A stretch of DNA of 64,000 nt from the NCBI GenBank assembly GCA_029449245.1, contig JANATF010000004.1:2914001-2978000 (forward strand). Reading direction: 5' to 3'. How positions within the stretch are numbered: position 1 is the stretch's first letter; each line of letters opens with the position of its first letter. A model generated the notes under the pieces. It had not been told where the DNA came from. It did no database searches and was given only the letters and a program-made list of their open reading frames with translations. Shown here in pieces: positions 24,149 through 35,452 of this stretch. The stretch comes from Mortierella alpina (lineage: Eukaryota > Mortierellomycota > Mortierellomycetes > Mortierellales > Mortierellaceae). The position numbers were made by a program, and so were the translations under genes.

Positions 24149-25641
24149 ATGGCGAAGGACGGATTCCTCACTGCCAAAGCCGTATGTCTTCTGCCTCATC
24201 ATTCTGCAACTAGCTGATTGCAAAAAAAGAGCTAGAAAACTGACTCCTGTTCATGTCTTCTTAAACACACAGATCGCCAACCGCATCAAGTCCAAAGGCC
24301 TACAGAAGTTACGATGGTACTGCCAGATTTGCGAAAAGCAATGTCGAGACGAGAACGGATTCAAGGTAAAACCCAAACTGATGAACGGAGTAGCTACACA
24401 GCAAACCCCACCCTTGACTCTGTATGTGAGGAGCATTTTGCACCACCAGCGCCTAACATTTCTTTTTTCGCTTTCTTGTCGGCCATGTAGTGTCACTGCG
24501 CCTCAGAGTCGCATCAACGCAAGATCTTGCTGGTGGCCGAGTCTCCAGAGAAATATGTTAATGACTATTCTGCAGAGTTCCAGCGAGACTTTATGAAGCT
24601 GCTCTCGACTAGGTAACGCCCTTTCTTTTTTTTTTTTTTTTTTGGCTTGCGTCGATAAGAAAAGTATGAGAAACAAGAAGACATGAATTACACCGCAGCT
24701 ATGTCTAACTTGTCATTGAACCTTCTAGGTACGGAACTCGTCGAGTCAATGCCAACCTCGTTTACCAGGAATTCATCTCGGACAGGACTCATCTCCATAT
24801 GAATGCCACGAAATGGGCCTCCCTCTCGGAATTCACAATGCATCTCGGAAAGGAGGGCCTGGCGATCGTGGACGAGACGCCCAAGGGTTGGTTCATGCAA
24901 TGGGTCGATAACTCGCCCAAGACGTTGGCAAGACAAGAAGCCATCGCCAAGAAGGAGCGTATGGAGATGGACGATGAACAACGGGAGCAGAGGATGATTC
25001 AGGAACAGATCAAAGCAGAGGCATTACGGAAACAGAGCACACAACAACAGCAAGATTCTGGAGAGGAGGAAGACGCAGCCGCAACGACGGAACTGGTCCG
25101 AGAGAATGAGGAAGAAAAGATCAAACTAGATATCTCGATCAAGCCTGCTGGGTTGTCCCTGGGAGGTCCCAAGCTAGGCGGTATTGGAAAAGGATTGTTG
25201 AAACCAAAGAGCCTCAATGCTCTTGCAGCCAAGAAACCAAATCCGTTCTCGTCAAAAGGATCGAGCTTAGCTCCAGCAACGACTCCAACTGCACCGTCAG
25301 GACTACCGACGCCACCATCAACTGGCGCGATACAGCCCACAAAGAAAAGGTCGGCCGTGGAGGAGATTATTGAGAAGGAGATGGCCAGGAAAAAGAGGTT
25401 GGCAGAAATGAACAGCAATGGACAGTCTTCATCCAGGCCAAATTTTGAAGGCAATGGCCGGGACCGCGAGCACGATAGGGAAAGAGACTATAGGGACCGG
25501 GATCACCGGGAAAGAGACCACCGGGATAGAGATTATAGGGACCGGGAAAGGGACCGCGATCATCGGGAAAGAGATCACCGGGAAAGAGATCATCGGGATC
25601 GGGACAGGGACCGAGACAGGGATCGCGAGCGTCGATATTAA
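24149..25641 (+). CDS. KIN17: KIN17/Rts2 zinc-finger protein
   Basis: Conserved nuclear nucleic-acid-binding protein linked to splicing and DNA repair. Exons 24149..24181, 24273..24365, 24491..24612 and 24729..25641 give 386 residues. N-terminus: AIANRIKSKGLQKLRWYCQI, then a zinc finger with C28, C31 and H44/H50 (the CHCASESHQR block begins at the third exon). A winged-helix domain follows with YGTRRVNANLVYQEFI, HMNATKWASLSEFT and VDETPKGWFMQW, then the RENEEEKIKLDIS segment. The human protein ends in a second winged/KOW region; here that part is missing and replaced, after KKRSAVEEIIEKE, by about 60 residues of Arg-Asp/Arg-Glu/His repeats (25460-25638), like an RD/RS-domain tail. AATAAA at 25644. 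It converges on RCE1 with 62 bp between stops. Confidence 0.95.
25460..25638 (+). repeat. Arg-Asp/Arg-Glu-His coding repeat in KIN17
   Basis: Degenerate hexamer-like units around GGGAAAGAGA and GGGATCG encode tandem RDR, RERD and HRERD peptides to the stop codon. The frame is kept throughout, so it is a coding low-complexity repeat. Confidence 0.85.
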
Positions 25642-25703
25642 TGAATAAATCAAGATTGCGTGGACGATACGATGAACTGATCATTCTGTATTAAAGGACC
25701 TTG

Positions 25704-27433
25704 TCATGCTGCGGCATCTGGTAGCCGTGCGACCATCCTCCAGTAAGCCGAACTATCAGGGTCGCCATACAAGGGAGGACTGGTGAGCGGCCGTAGCAGG
25801 ACACCAAACAGTGCAATGCCTGTCACGAACGCCAGGTACAGCCAGTACTTCCACCGACCATAGTATTGAATATTGGTCACGTCAGGAAACCCCATCATGT
25901 TGCAAAAGGCGTGGCAAAGGCAAGGTCCTACAAGACTAGACGTCCTGAGAAACAGGTATATGGCGAACCAACCAAACAGTGTCGTGTAGGCCAGCTGCAG
26001 ACAAGCTGTTAGGGCGGCGCTAAGCAGTGCCCCGCGCGTGCGTCCTTTTTTCACATAGGACTCGTAGCCGTGATGCAAATGGGCTGAGTAGGAGGGAGAG
26101 AGAGAGAAAAAAAAAGATCTTTGGTTCAGTGACCCTGCCTTTGCATGATGTGGTTTAGACAGTTGGGTTTGAGATGTTGCCCTCCTACCTATTCCAAAGA
26201 CCCAGGGCAGACCAAAGATCATGGCATAGGACGAAGCCCCTGAATGGGCCATGATGGCCACCATACAAGCGCGAAAGATGAACTCTTCGGAAACGGGACC
26301 GACGACAAAGTTCCTGGTGCCGATCAACCCTCTCAAATGCTGACGCTGACTTGCCCAATCGAATGCCTGCTGAAACGGTAGTTCATTGCTCAGGAACATC
26401 ATGAGGACTGGACCCATGAACAATACGCTAACCAAGAACAACGGGATCACGGCATGATTGAATAACTTGAGGATGTTGCCGGGGATGGAAATGCCTAGCA
26501 CGCGCAGAAAGTGTCCTAGGCGACCCCAGAAGGACTTTTCAAGATCCGGCAAAAAATAAAAAAAAAAGCAAAATCAGTACTTCGCCCGCTTCTAACGTTA
26601 CTAGTGAACGTTTTGTGCAGATGTTACGAGCGTTTTACCAAATCTGCAGGCATGGCACCCGAGAACGTCAACAGCCACCAGAGGTATATTGGTACCAGAA
26701 GGCAAGTCAAGAGGATGCCCTTGAAGCGCTGCACGATCACCAAGGGATGGTCTCTGTCCAGCTTTTGGTTGTCTACCGGCGACTGATACCGTGCGTTGCT
26801 CTGGTCAAACTGCGAGGAAGTGTGAGGATGAATCGCAACCTCGGGTCTTGCAACGGATCCAGAGATGGCCAATATGGAGGATATGGAGGAGGTGAATGTG
26901 GCGACGGACGGTGATACAGCTGACGAGGAAGGGGAGATGTGGCCCAAAGTTGAGGCCGTAACGGATGAACGGGGCGAAGCTGTAGTTGGAGTGGAAGGTG
27001 TGGTTTCGATGAAATTCAGATGTGTGCTAATGCGATGCGCTCTATTATCTGCGACGCCAGTGACCGTCGGCGACTTTGTGGTGAGGATGATGGTGTTGCT
27101 GCTGTTGGAGTTGGAAGGATCCACTGGTATCGAATGGCCATTCTCAAACGTGGAGACGGATGAAGAGGAGGGCCGTGGTGAGGACAATGGCTGTGCGTTG
27201 TTGTTGATATGGTGGTGGTGGTGGTTGGTGCTGTCCTCGCTTCTAACTTCTGCAGCGTTGCTAGTGTCCGACTGTGGCTCGTCCCAGGTGGCTAACGGCA
27301 CATATCTTTCGCGTGCACGCTGTTGCTTTGTTTTGAGAGGGAAGACGTAGAGGGATCCGACAAACATGAAGGTGAATCCGACGCATGAGCCTGCAGCGAG
27401 CCATGGTGAGATGACGGGATCAAAAGTCGACAT
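25704..27433 (-). CDS. RCE1: CAAX prenyl endopeptidase RCE1
   Basis: ER membrane protease that removes -AAX from prenylated Ras- and a-factor-type proteins. Exons 26639..27433, 26189..26534 and 25704..26083 give 506 residues. Catalytic motifs of the ABI/CPBP family are intact: EEFIFR (E348, E349, R353), the IAHLHHG block with H382 created across an intron, and HAFCNMMGFPD. Eight or so hydrophobic helices are visible. The RDHPLVIVQRF motif, normally soon after TM1, is at about residue 227 because a Ser/Thr/Pro-rich insertion of about 190 residues (36-226, including five His in a row) follows TM1. The acceptor of intron 1 (aaaag|TCC) is the first AG after a long T-run. No stops or frameshifts. 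Confidence 0.93.
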
Positions 27434-27563
27434 TTCGCTTTGACCCTCCTGTCGGTGTCTTTTTTTTTTTACTGATGGGGATGATTAGAGTGTTCGTTAA
27501 ACGGTCGGCGGGCAGGGCTGCAAAGATGAAGGGACATGAGCAGGCTTTCTGACAAGGTGGTGA

Positions 27564-27604
27564 AGAGAGAGTGAGAGAGTGAGAGAGTGAGAGAGTGAGA
27601 GAGA
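27564..27604. repeat. GTGAGAGA microsatellite
   Basis: Four to five units of an 8-bp purine repeat in the RCE1 5' flank. Confidence 0.9.
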
Positions 27605-27949
27605 CACTGAGATAGAGAAAGAGAGTGAAGTGAGCCAGTTGGGCGGAAGAAACACAACCTGAGCTGAAGAATAACCCGCCTAGGGTCGGGGCTGGCACTC
27701 AGGGCGCCTGCATCTAAAATTAAAGAACGTTTTCTGTGTTGCATTTGAGTTTGTTCTTATTACGCCTTTCGTTCCATTGTCACTCCTCGCGGGGAGGTTG
27801 AGAAGGACGAGAAGGAATGGCATAGAGAGGCGCGGGTCGACTACAGAGGAGCAGGAAACATAGAATAAGCACACCTAGTCACGCCGCAGCTCTAAACAAA
27901 CACGAGGTGGAGACGCGCAGGTCGAGCGCATTGGCCAAGTTGAGAGAGA

Positions 27950-27989
27950 AGGACTAAAGGACTAAAGGACTAAAGGACTGAAGAACTGA
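27950..27989. repeat. 8-bp tandem repeat AGGACTAA x5
   Basis: Three perfect units followed by AGGACTGA and AGAACTGA. Confidence 0.9.
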
Positions 27990-28306
27990 AGGTGACGCAC
28001 CGATCGTTAGATGTACGCACGAGGGACAGTTATAGAGTTGTAGCAACGTAGCGACCTTGGTCAAGGCGACAAGGTGCCAGCCACCAGCCCGATCGAGAAA
28101 ACGTACGCGCATGCCACATACGTGGCTTTGCAGACTAGATCGATCAAGGAAGGTGAGTTCTAGCAGCGTCCTAGCAAGTTCTCTTTTCAAGGGTTCCAAC
28201 CCGATTCCCGAGACTGCAGGCGGGGGGATATTCACCCAGAAGGAACAAAGTTGCTGTTTGGTGCAGTCCTTGTGGAGAGAAACGAACACAGCCGCACGGG
28301 TGCATG

Positions 28307-28340
28307 CAGGATGATCTCCGGAACAGGATGATCTCCGGAA
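28307..28340. repeat. 17-bp tandem duplication
   Basis: CAGGATGATCTCCGGAA occurs twice back to back, about 185 bp upstream of the P450 TATA box. Confidence 0.9.
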
Positions 28341-28524
28341 ACTGTGCCACTTGCACCTGCAGTGACGCAGCAGGCGATAGGCTGCGCGCTTGCTGAGGTA
28401 GGCTGTCGATTCGCCCGTGCGGGGCAAGCCCGGCAAGTGCAGCCAAAATTGAACCGACGAGCCAAGCCAAAGAGGGTCACAGTGCAGGACAAGCGCGCTT
28501 CGGCTGAGCAGCCTTGTTTCCTGT

Positions 28525-28530
28525 TATAAA
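28525..28530 (+). promoter_or_regulatory. Putative TATA box of the P450 gene
   Basis: TATAAA, 198 bp before the ATG at 28728, followed by a CT-rich stretch where transcription could start. Confidence 0.45.
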
Positions 28531-28727
28531 GAGACTTTTCTTTAGGCCTGTTCTATTTTTCCGACGCTTTCCTCTTCTGCACTTTGCTGACTCCCTATCG
28601 CCCTCGCTCTCTCTCTGCATCCTGCGACACTTTGCCGCTGCTGTATTCTCCACCTCTGTCCAGCCGGCATTCCTCTCAAGCATTCATCCCCCTCCCTGCT
28701 CGAATCGAGAACGCAATTCAGTTCGCA

Positions 28728-30465
28728 ATGACCGTCGTCGCGACCTTGCTCCACTCTGTCCACGACCCCATCACAGCCTTCGGCACGCTGGTCGCTCTGC
28801 TCTCGTCCTACATCTTCTACAAGACATATCTCCATCCAACCTTCCTGTCGCCTCTCCGCCACATCCCTGGTCCACCCAACGCGAGCAAATACAACAAGTA
28901 CAAGCTGCCCTTTCTCGGAAACTTTCTTGACATCCTAAGAGAAGAGGCCGGAGTTCCTCATCGCGCCTGGATCGACCAATATGGCGGGCTTGTCTGCTAC
29001 CGTGGGCTGTTCAACAACCAGCGAGTCCTGCTCGCTGATCCCAAGGCCATTCAGCACGTCTTTGTTGCGAATTCTTACAAGTACGTCAAGCCTAGCAGGA
29101 CGAGACGCCTTCTAGGCCAAGTCACTGGCTATGGCGTCTTGCTCGCAGAAGGAGATGCCCACAAGAAACAGCGCAAAATGATCAACCCAGCATTTGGCCT
29201 CGGGCACATCAAGGAGATGGTCCCCATTATGGCGGGTCCTGCCGCTTTGATGGCCAAGATCTGGGCAGAGCGTGTCGATCAATCCGACTCAAAAGCAATC
29301 GAGTTTGACATCACTACTGACATTGGCCGAGCAGTAAGGACCCTTTGACTTGATCGAATGTTTAAAGCTGAATCGCAAAGAGTTGACACTGTCCGTTACT
29401 GACGTCCGCTTGCAATCTGCTTCCGTTGGACCCTATCAGACCTTGGACATCATCGGCCAAGCAGGATTCGGATACGACTTTCGATCGTTAGTAAACCCCG
29501 ACAGCGAGCTCAGCCAGGCCTACCGCGAACTTTTTGAAACGACCTCCAACATTGTCGCGCTTCTTCGAATCTTTCTTCCATTCTACGTATACATTCCCTT
29601 TGAGCACAATCGCAGGAGGTGGCGAGCCATTCGCGCCATCGATCGCGTCACCTCACATTTGATCTCGGAAAAGAAGGCGAATGCCATCACCGACGCTTTC
29701 GACTCTGAGGACGAAGATGAGAAGGCTCGAGATCTGATGAGTATTTTGATTCGGGGCAATGAACAGGTCGGATCTTTGGAGGACGGAAAGCTAACTGACC
29801 AAGAGCTCAAGGATCAAATCTTGACCTTCCTTGCTGCAGGACATGAGACCACCTCAACGACTGTGACATGGATGCTCCATGTCTTTTCCACTCATCCGGA
29901 AGTCCAGAAGCGCGTCCGCGACGAGATCCTGTCAGAGATTGGCCGTCCAGTGGAGGGCAAGCCGTTGTCGTACGATGCGTTGAACGCGCTGCCATATCTG
30001 AACGCCTGTGTCAAGGAGCTGCTGAGATTTGTCAGCCCTGTCCCGACCACATCAAGGGTGGCGGCTGAGGACGACAACATTCTCGGATATGATATCCCCA
30101 AGGGAACACAGGTGTTCATGTCTCCGGCCGCACTTCACAAGCTGAAGAGCGTGTTTGGCGAGGATGCGGAAGAGTTCAAACCCGAGCGGTGGATGGATCC
30201 GTCCAAGATGGCGGACAGCCAGACGAACACCAAGTTTGTCACTCCGGACATGAGCTGGGCCTATATTCCCTTCTTGGTCGGCCCCCGCAACTGCATCGGA
30301 AGCAAGTTCGCGTTGATTGAGACCAAGATCCTTCTGTACTACCTCCTCATCGACCTCGAGTTCGAGCCCTCGCCTGGGTTCAAGTTCAAGAAGGTTGCCC
30401 GAGTCACTTGGCGACCCAGTCCTGGCATGAAGCTTCGCGTCAAGCGCGTGAGTTCGAATGCCTAG
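28728..30465 (+). CDS. Cytochrome P450 monooxygenase
   Basis: Heme-thiolate monooxygenase, probably ER-anchored. Exons 28728..29333 and 29440..30465 give 543 residues, normal for a microsomal P450. The N-terminal anchor (about residues 10-35, FGTLVALLSSYIFYKTYL) is followed by the proline hinge HIPGPPN. I-helix oxygen-binding motif AGHETT at 335-340, ExxR at E395-R398 (KELLRF), FKPERW, and the heme loop FLVGPRNCIG with axial Cys487, all intact. The EGDAHKKQRKMINPAF C-helix segment is also typical of CYP4-like fungal families. Substrate cannot be told; no biosynthetic partners lie next to it. A TATA box is present and the 3' flank is duplicated downstream. Confidence 0.95.
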
Positions 30466-30530
30466 AGTGCTGTTTCGTACCCCCGCTTCATAAGTTGGTG
30501 CCTGGATGATGATAAAGCATGGCGTATTTA

Positions 30531-30680
30531 TTTCATTGAACCCAGTGCGCGTGCCTTTTTAGAGGACACGGAATGACGGGTGTGGAAGAGCCCGACAGTC
30601 CTGCCCCGCCTTTGCGTATCTTGAAATCGGGATGATGGCGATGGCGGCACGCGGATGCCTTTTGAGCCCCCCGACCTGTT
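30531..30680. repeat. Duplicated block, copy 1 (P450 3' flank)
   Basis: Begins TTTCATTGAACCC and ends GACCTGTT. It is similar along its length to 30982-31250, including the shared CTTGAAATC and GGATGATGGC words. It starts 66 bp after the P450 stop. Confidence 0.75.
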
Positions 30681-30767
30681 GGGTCAGCACTTGATGTCTG
30701 TAGAATAAAAAATGGCTCTTCTGTTTTCTTGCACCTCATTCACTCTTTGGATCCCCCCCCCCACACA

Positions 30768-30995
30768 CTCATTCGCCTGTTCTCTTTGACTCTTGACATC
30801 CTCCACGCGCTGTCCTTCAATTAACGCGCTGCTCATTCGCCTGCACTCTTTGGCTCTTGACATTCTTCACGCGCTGTCCTTCATGCAACCCTGCTGCTGC
30901 CTGCACACACTCCACCTACGCGCCGCTCATTCGCCAGCTCTCACTTTGCCTCTTCACATTCTCTACTCGCGGTGTCCTTCATTTCATTGAACCCC
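30768..30995. repeat. Imperfect tandem repeat, three units
   Basis: Units start with CTCATTCGCC at 30768, 30832 and 30926 and share CTCTTGACATYCT and GCGCTGTCCTTCA words. Spacing is 64 and 94 bp. A related sequence (CGCGCCGCTCATTC ... ACCCCATGC) is found at about 58170-58236, so this is a dispersed family. Confidence 0.75.
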
Positions 30996-31250
30996 ATGCG
31001 AACGCCTTTTGAGACGACAAGGAATGAATGAGCCCGACAGCTCTGCCCTACCCTTGCGTGTCTTGAAATCTGGATGATGGCAGTCTGGGAGCCTTGAAAA
31101 ACGAGGAGCAATATGGGCGTGAAGTCTCGGAGCCAGCGCGATTGGCCACACAAGTTGCATAGCACACGATATTTCATCATCACTATAAAGGCACAGAAGC
31201 GAACCTTACGGTCGTGGCGCGCGGATATCTTTTGAACCTTTCGACCTGTT
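30982..31250. repeat. Duplicated block, copy 2, with about 130-bp insert
   Basis: Matches 30531-30680 at both ends (30982-31081 and 31212-31250). The middle, 31082-31211, has no counterpart in copy 1. Confidence 0.7.
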
Positions 31251-34178
31251 AGCTATTGAGTCTGGGCACACCCACTGTTGAGATAGACTATAAGTCTGGC
31301 AGTGGGCTCCGCATTTTTTTTTCGGTGTTGTGAGGAGGGGGCCTCTCCATAACGTGGCGCGTTTAAAAATAAACTCAGCGCGTGCAACACAATGATGAGA
31401 GCTAGCGGCGTAGGGCGAACTTCACCCATCTGGATGCGAGTGCCACAAGAATGAGGATCTACTCTCTCTCTGAAAAGCTGATGCCATAACAAAAGCCAGT
31501 GTTCTATTATTAAAAAAGGAGAAGTTTTGGGGAGGCTATGTCCCTTGAATTAGAAAGCTGAGATGAGGCTGGAACCATATCCAAGACCTCTTCGGCCCAG
31601 GGGAGAGGGGTGCCAAGTAGCGCCATGCGCATTGCAGCCGTGCATCTGAGGCGTTCTCAGAGCTTGTGTAGGAGCTTTCCGACCTCCTGGGTTCTATCCA
31701 TAGGCGTGAACAGTCTAAGGCTGCATCGTACGGACACATCATGAATCTCATTTTTAGCATTGCTTGCATTGCCGTCCAAGAGCACAGACAGGGGGAGGAG
31801 GGGCTGCAGCAGAAGGACGACAACTCGGAACAAAGTGTGTGACAGGAGAGAAATGCAACGCAATCTACGGGTACATGCAGGCGAAACAAGACACTGCTCA
31901 ATGTTTAACCGCCGTGTAAACGTTCTGGGCGACTATTGCGCATCCAAACCCAGAACGTATTGTGAGTCCTTGAAGATTATACGTAGTTGGAGGCGAAGCG
32001 AGGGCTAATTACCCTTGAAAAGCAGAATTAGGGAGATAAACAGGACGTGGTTCCCGATCCTTGTTGAGACAGCAACAAATAGACGCGCGTGATCAACACG
32101 TCTTTTTTTCCGGCCGCGCCTTGCCCATTGTCAGATACGTGTAAAGAGGCGAGATGGAGGAGGAGGACGAGGAGGAGGAGGGGACAGAGCTGGGTACATT
32201 GATCAAGGGCATCGCCCTCCTGTGCTCAGGGCTCACTCGTGCACCCTCGTCTCTTTTTTTTTTACTTTCCGTGGCATGGCCCCGCGGCTTGTACACACCC
32301 AAGATCAGATATCCGTGAAAGGTACATGCTTCGCGATAAGAATATTGTTAGAGGCGTCTGGATGCGAAAAAGGTAAAAACAGACCTGTCCATCTCGAGCG
32401 TGCTTCCCACAGACACACTAGGGCATGCAAATGGCATTAACGAGGGAGAATGGAAAGGAAGGGAGGTCACCCGGTCCAATTGGCCTTCAAAGAACAACGA
32501 GCGTAGATAGCAAGACACGCCAAAAAGAAAAAAAAAGGCCGCTTGATCAACGTACCAATAGGACAAAAGGATTGACTTGCAGTTGCAGATCTTCTTGTTA
32601 ACTTCGCACGGAAGAGGAGTAAGTGGAAGACCCAAAAAAAAATGGTAAGGGATAGAGCGACTGGTTACTTAAACAAGCCAAGATTTGCTTTTTGAAAACC
32701 ACACCCTACCACCAGAGGACTCTGCCAAGGAACGGACACGGCATAGAGCGAGCGAGGTGAGAGACGAATGGACGAATCAGTTGTGAAGGAGCAAGAAAAA
32801 CACGGTACAGTCTTGTGAGGATGCATACTCATCAAACGCGCATTTGAAAAACACTGTGTAAGATTTCTACGGGAAACCAACAAGCATAATGGTTATCCCC
32901 TTGCTTCACTCTTTCACCCTAAAAATATATCCCACAAAGCCCCTCGCTCTTGACGGGGCATGAAGATGATAGATGGGCTACTCTGTCCGATGATGGGTAC
33001 TATTGCATACGCAGGGAAGAAAAAGAAGAGATGGTCAAAAAACAGAGTCGAAAGCGAAAGATAGTCTATAGACAGAGACAGAGTACAATATGTGAGAGGA
33101 AAAAGAGTGTGCCCGTTGTCGGATTATTTGTGTTACCCATCTTACCAGGAGAGAGGAAACGGGACGCGGTAGGGCAAGGGGACAACACCAAGTTCTCCGA
33201 CCCTCTTTATTCAAGAGTAGAAGAGACTGACCTTCTCAACGATGATTGTACATGTATACAAGGATGGTCTAGAGGGGTTGAGCATGAGACTCTGTAAGTA
33301 TGGCTGAGCTTCCTCAAACGTTCGTCCATGCATCCCTATGTCCTTTGGCCTTATGAATAAAAACCGTTTATCTTTTTTTATGCCTAGCGCGGGGGTATGG
33401 AGGAGGCTCCCCCCCTTCTCCTCTCGAGGATGCATGTATCGATTGCTGACACTGTGTTTCTCTGCACAGTTCGTTCTTTTGCGCCTCAGTTGCATGGTGC
33501 ATCAGTGCATCGGTGCACGAAGCGAGAGTGGACTGAATATGATGATTGAGTCGACCGTGGGCAGGCACCAATGGTAGTAGTAGTGGCAACAGGGCGAAAA
33601 CAGCCTGCTCGGCGTTGTTGTGCTTTGAGTCCATATCGAGTGGCCTTCTATATTTGTCTCGTCCTTTGGGGCACGCTCTTGGTGCCGAATGTGAATGCCG
33701 CTTCGCTGGCATACATAATGCTCTCTCCTGTGTGCGTATGCGGTATTGTTTCTTGTGTGTGCACTGTGGTTCTTTTTTTACAATAGAGCCTCTGTTTATG
33801 TGCGTGTGTGTGTGTACCCACACAACGATTTTCACATCCCTCACGCTCTGCGGCGGGTGTGAGCCAATCTGCCCAAGCAGTTGTTGACAAAAAAAAACGC
33901 CAGGGTTCACGACAAAACAGTGATGGAGAAAGACATAAATACCATGGCCCGTTCAAACAGCCTTCGACCTTTTTTTTCTTTCCGAATCCTTCACCTTCAC
34001 CCCAGATTCGCCTTCCTCTCTCTCTGACTTCTCTCTCTCCCTCTCTCCCTTTCTTTATTCCCTTTCGTTGTCCTTCACTCTCCACCACGTTTCCACACCT
34101 CTTTTTTTTCAAACACGCATACGCAAAGACCCAAATAGCCTCGCCCTGCACGCACCTTGCATATTCACACACATTCAA

Positions 34179-35452
34179 ATGTCACCCACAAACATGATCT
34201 CTCCTCCGGTCGCCCTTCACGTCTATACCGACTTTGACAGCACAGTAGTGTTGGAAGACACTGGCAACACTCTCCTCGAGCATGAAATCGGAGTCAAGGA
34301 GCTTGAACGTCTTGATCGCCTTCCACAGACCAACCCAGGCCATATCAGTTTAAGGAAAGCAGAGGACATGAAATGGGACAAGCTCCGCCTCACCGTCCAG
34401 GAGGCAGCAGATATTCTAGTAGGCCCTCTCGACGAACTGCAGACATCAAGCAGGAAACCTTTCGACCAAACAGACGACGGCACAGGAACGACGCGATCCT
34501 ACAGAGTGCGGCTTGATCCAGCATTCAAAGAGTTCCATCGCTTCTGCAAAGAACATAACATTCGCATCACGGTCGTGAGCATGTAAGTTTTCAAACCGAG
34601 AGAAGGCAAAATATGATCAAAAGAAACCTTGCTGACCAATATGAACGCCCTGCAGTATGCAGGTGAATGCAAGTATACTTACTAGTCGGAAGACGATCGT
34701 TTGATATTATCCCTATACAGAGGCATACAACCGTTGATCGAGGAAATCCTGAATCGCCACTTGGGCAAAGATCATCAAATCGTGGTTCGCGCAAACGGGT
34801 TGACTGAGAGCAAGGATGGAACATGGAAGATCGAATGGCGGGACAGCAGGTACGAGAAACAGGCTTGTGCCCTTGGGATAAATAGTTTGAGACCTGTCGC
34901 TCGCAATATCTTTTTAGCTGACCACACTTTACCCTTCTCCTCTGCCACTCTTTACCTCTCTCTCTCTCCCTGCCACTCTTGTCCCCTCGCTCCTCCTTCT
35001 GCGGGTGGTCCTGTCGGTTGCAAATAGCCCGTTTGGTGTCGAAAAGGGTCGAGGTAAGAACTTCTGCAAGTTCATTCGCCACGGTTGCCTAGTGGCCTGT
35101 ACTCGCCATTTCTCCCACACATGAATTGACATATGCATTCCCCTCAACATTTTTTTTCTTTCCCTCTTGATTTGCAGCTCTTCGCGAGGCTCGTGCCAAT
35201 GATCTGGTGAATCCAACCTCTGACCAAATATTGTGGTGTGGCGACGGAAGTTCAGACTTTCCCGCAGCACTGGTGGCCGATATCCGGTTGGCTCGACAAA
35301 ACACGACACTCGAAAAGCTCCTGCGGGCCAACCAGATCCCACATAGGGCATTTACAACTTTCAGGACTGTACAGGAGACGGTTGAGGACTGGCTTCAAGA
35401 GCACCCTGAACGCCCATCGGCTGGATCGTTGTCAGACACGAGTGAGCCATGA
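34179..35452 (+). CDS. HAD phosphatase, PYP1/YNL010W-like
   Basis: Small-molecule phosphatase of the HAD superfamily. Exons 34179..34582, 34721..34849, 35028..35053 (26 nt) and 35178..35452 give 277 residues. Motif I is DFDST (D18, D20), motif II is in the ITVVS strand before GIQPLIEE, and motif IV is GDGSSD (D209, D213). FKEFHRFCKEHNI, WRDSSPFGVEKGRA and PHRAFTTFRTV line up with yeast YNL010W (Pyp1, a polyol-phosphate phosphatase) better than with phosphoserine phosphatase or the methionine-salvage enzyme MtnX, which share the fold. The microexon encodes the SPFGVEKGR loop and is needed to keep frame. A second ATG at 34194 could also be the start. Polyol-phosphate clearance as the role is inference. 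Confidence 0.88.

Larger units (their letters stand above)
27434..28727. promoter_or_regulatory. Divergent spacer RCE1 / P450 with short repeats
   Basis: Contains a (GTGAGAGA)n tract (27564-27604), an 8-bp tandem repeat (27950-27989), a 17-bp tandem duplication (28307-28340) and a TATAAA at 28525. CT-rich leader sequence leads to the P450 ATG. No gene seen. Confidence 0.55.
30466..34178. other. 3.7-kb gene-poor region
   Basis: No supported gene. The left third holds a duplicated block and a tandem repeat (listed separately). The rest (31.3-33.9 kb) has only short frames with no family resemblance, T/A runs, a (GTGT)n patch at about 33803-33814, and from about 33960 a CT-rich tract leading into the phosphatase gene. 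A decayed mobile element is possible but no terminal repeats or transposase remnants were found. Confidence 0.5.

Noticed and set aside
32950-33297. 115-codon plus-strand frame in the 30.5-34.2 kb gap
   Set aside because: Lys/Arg-rich, no recognisable motif, no promoter-like tract and no splice continuation.
30466-34178. Intact transposon or retroelement in the gene-poor region
   Set aside because: No transposase or reverse-transcriptase fragments and no long terminal or inverted repeats; only short duplications were found.
34179-35452. Phosphoserine phosphatase or MtnX-type enzyme
   Set aside because: The HAD motifs are shared, but the SPFGVEKGR loop and the C-terminal half match YNL010W-type proteins better.
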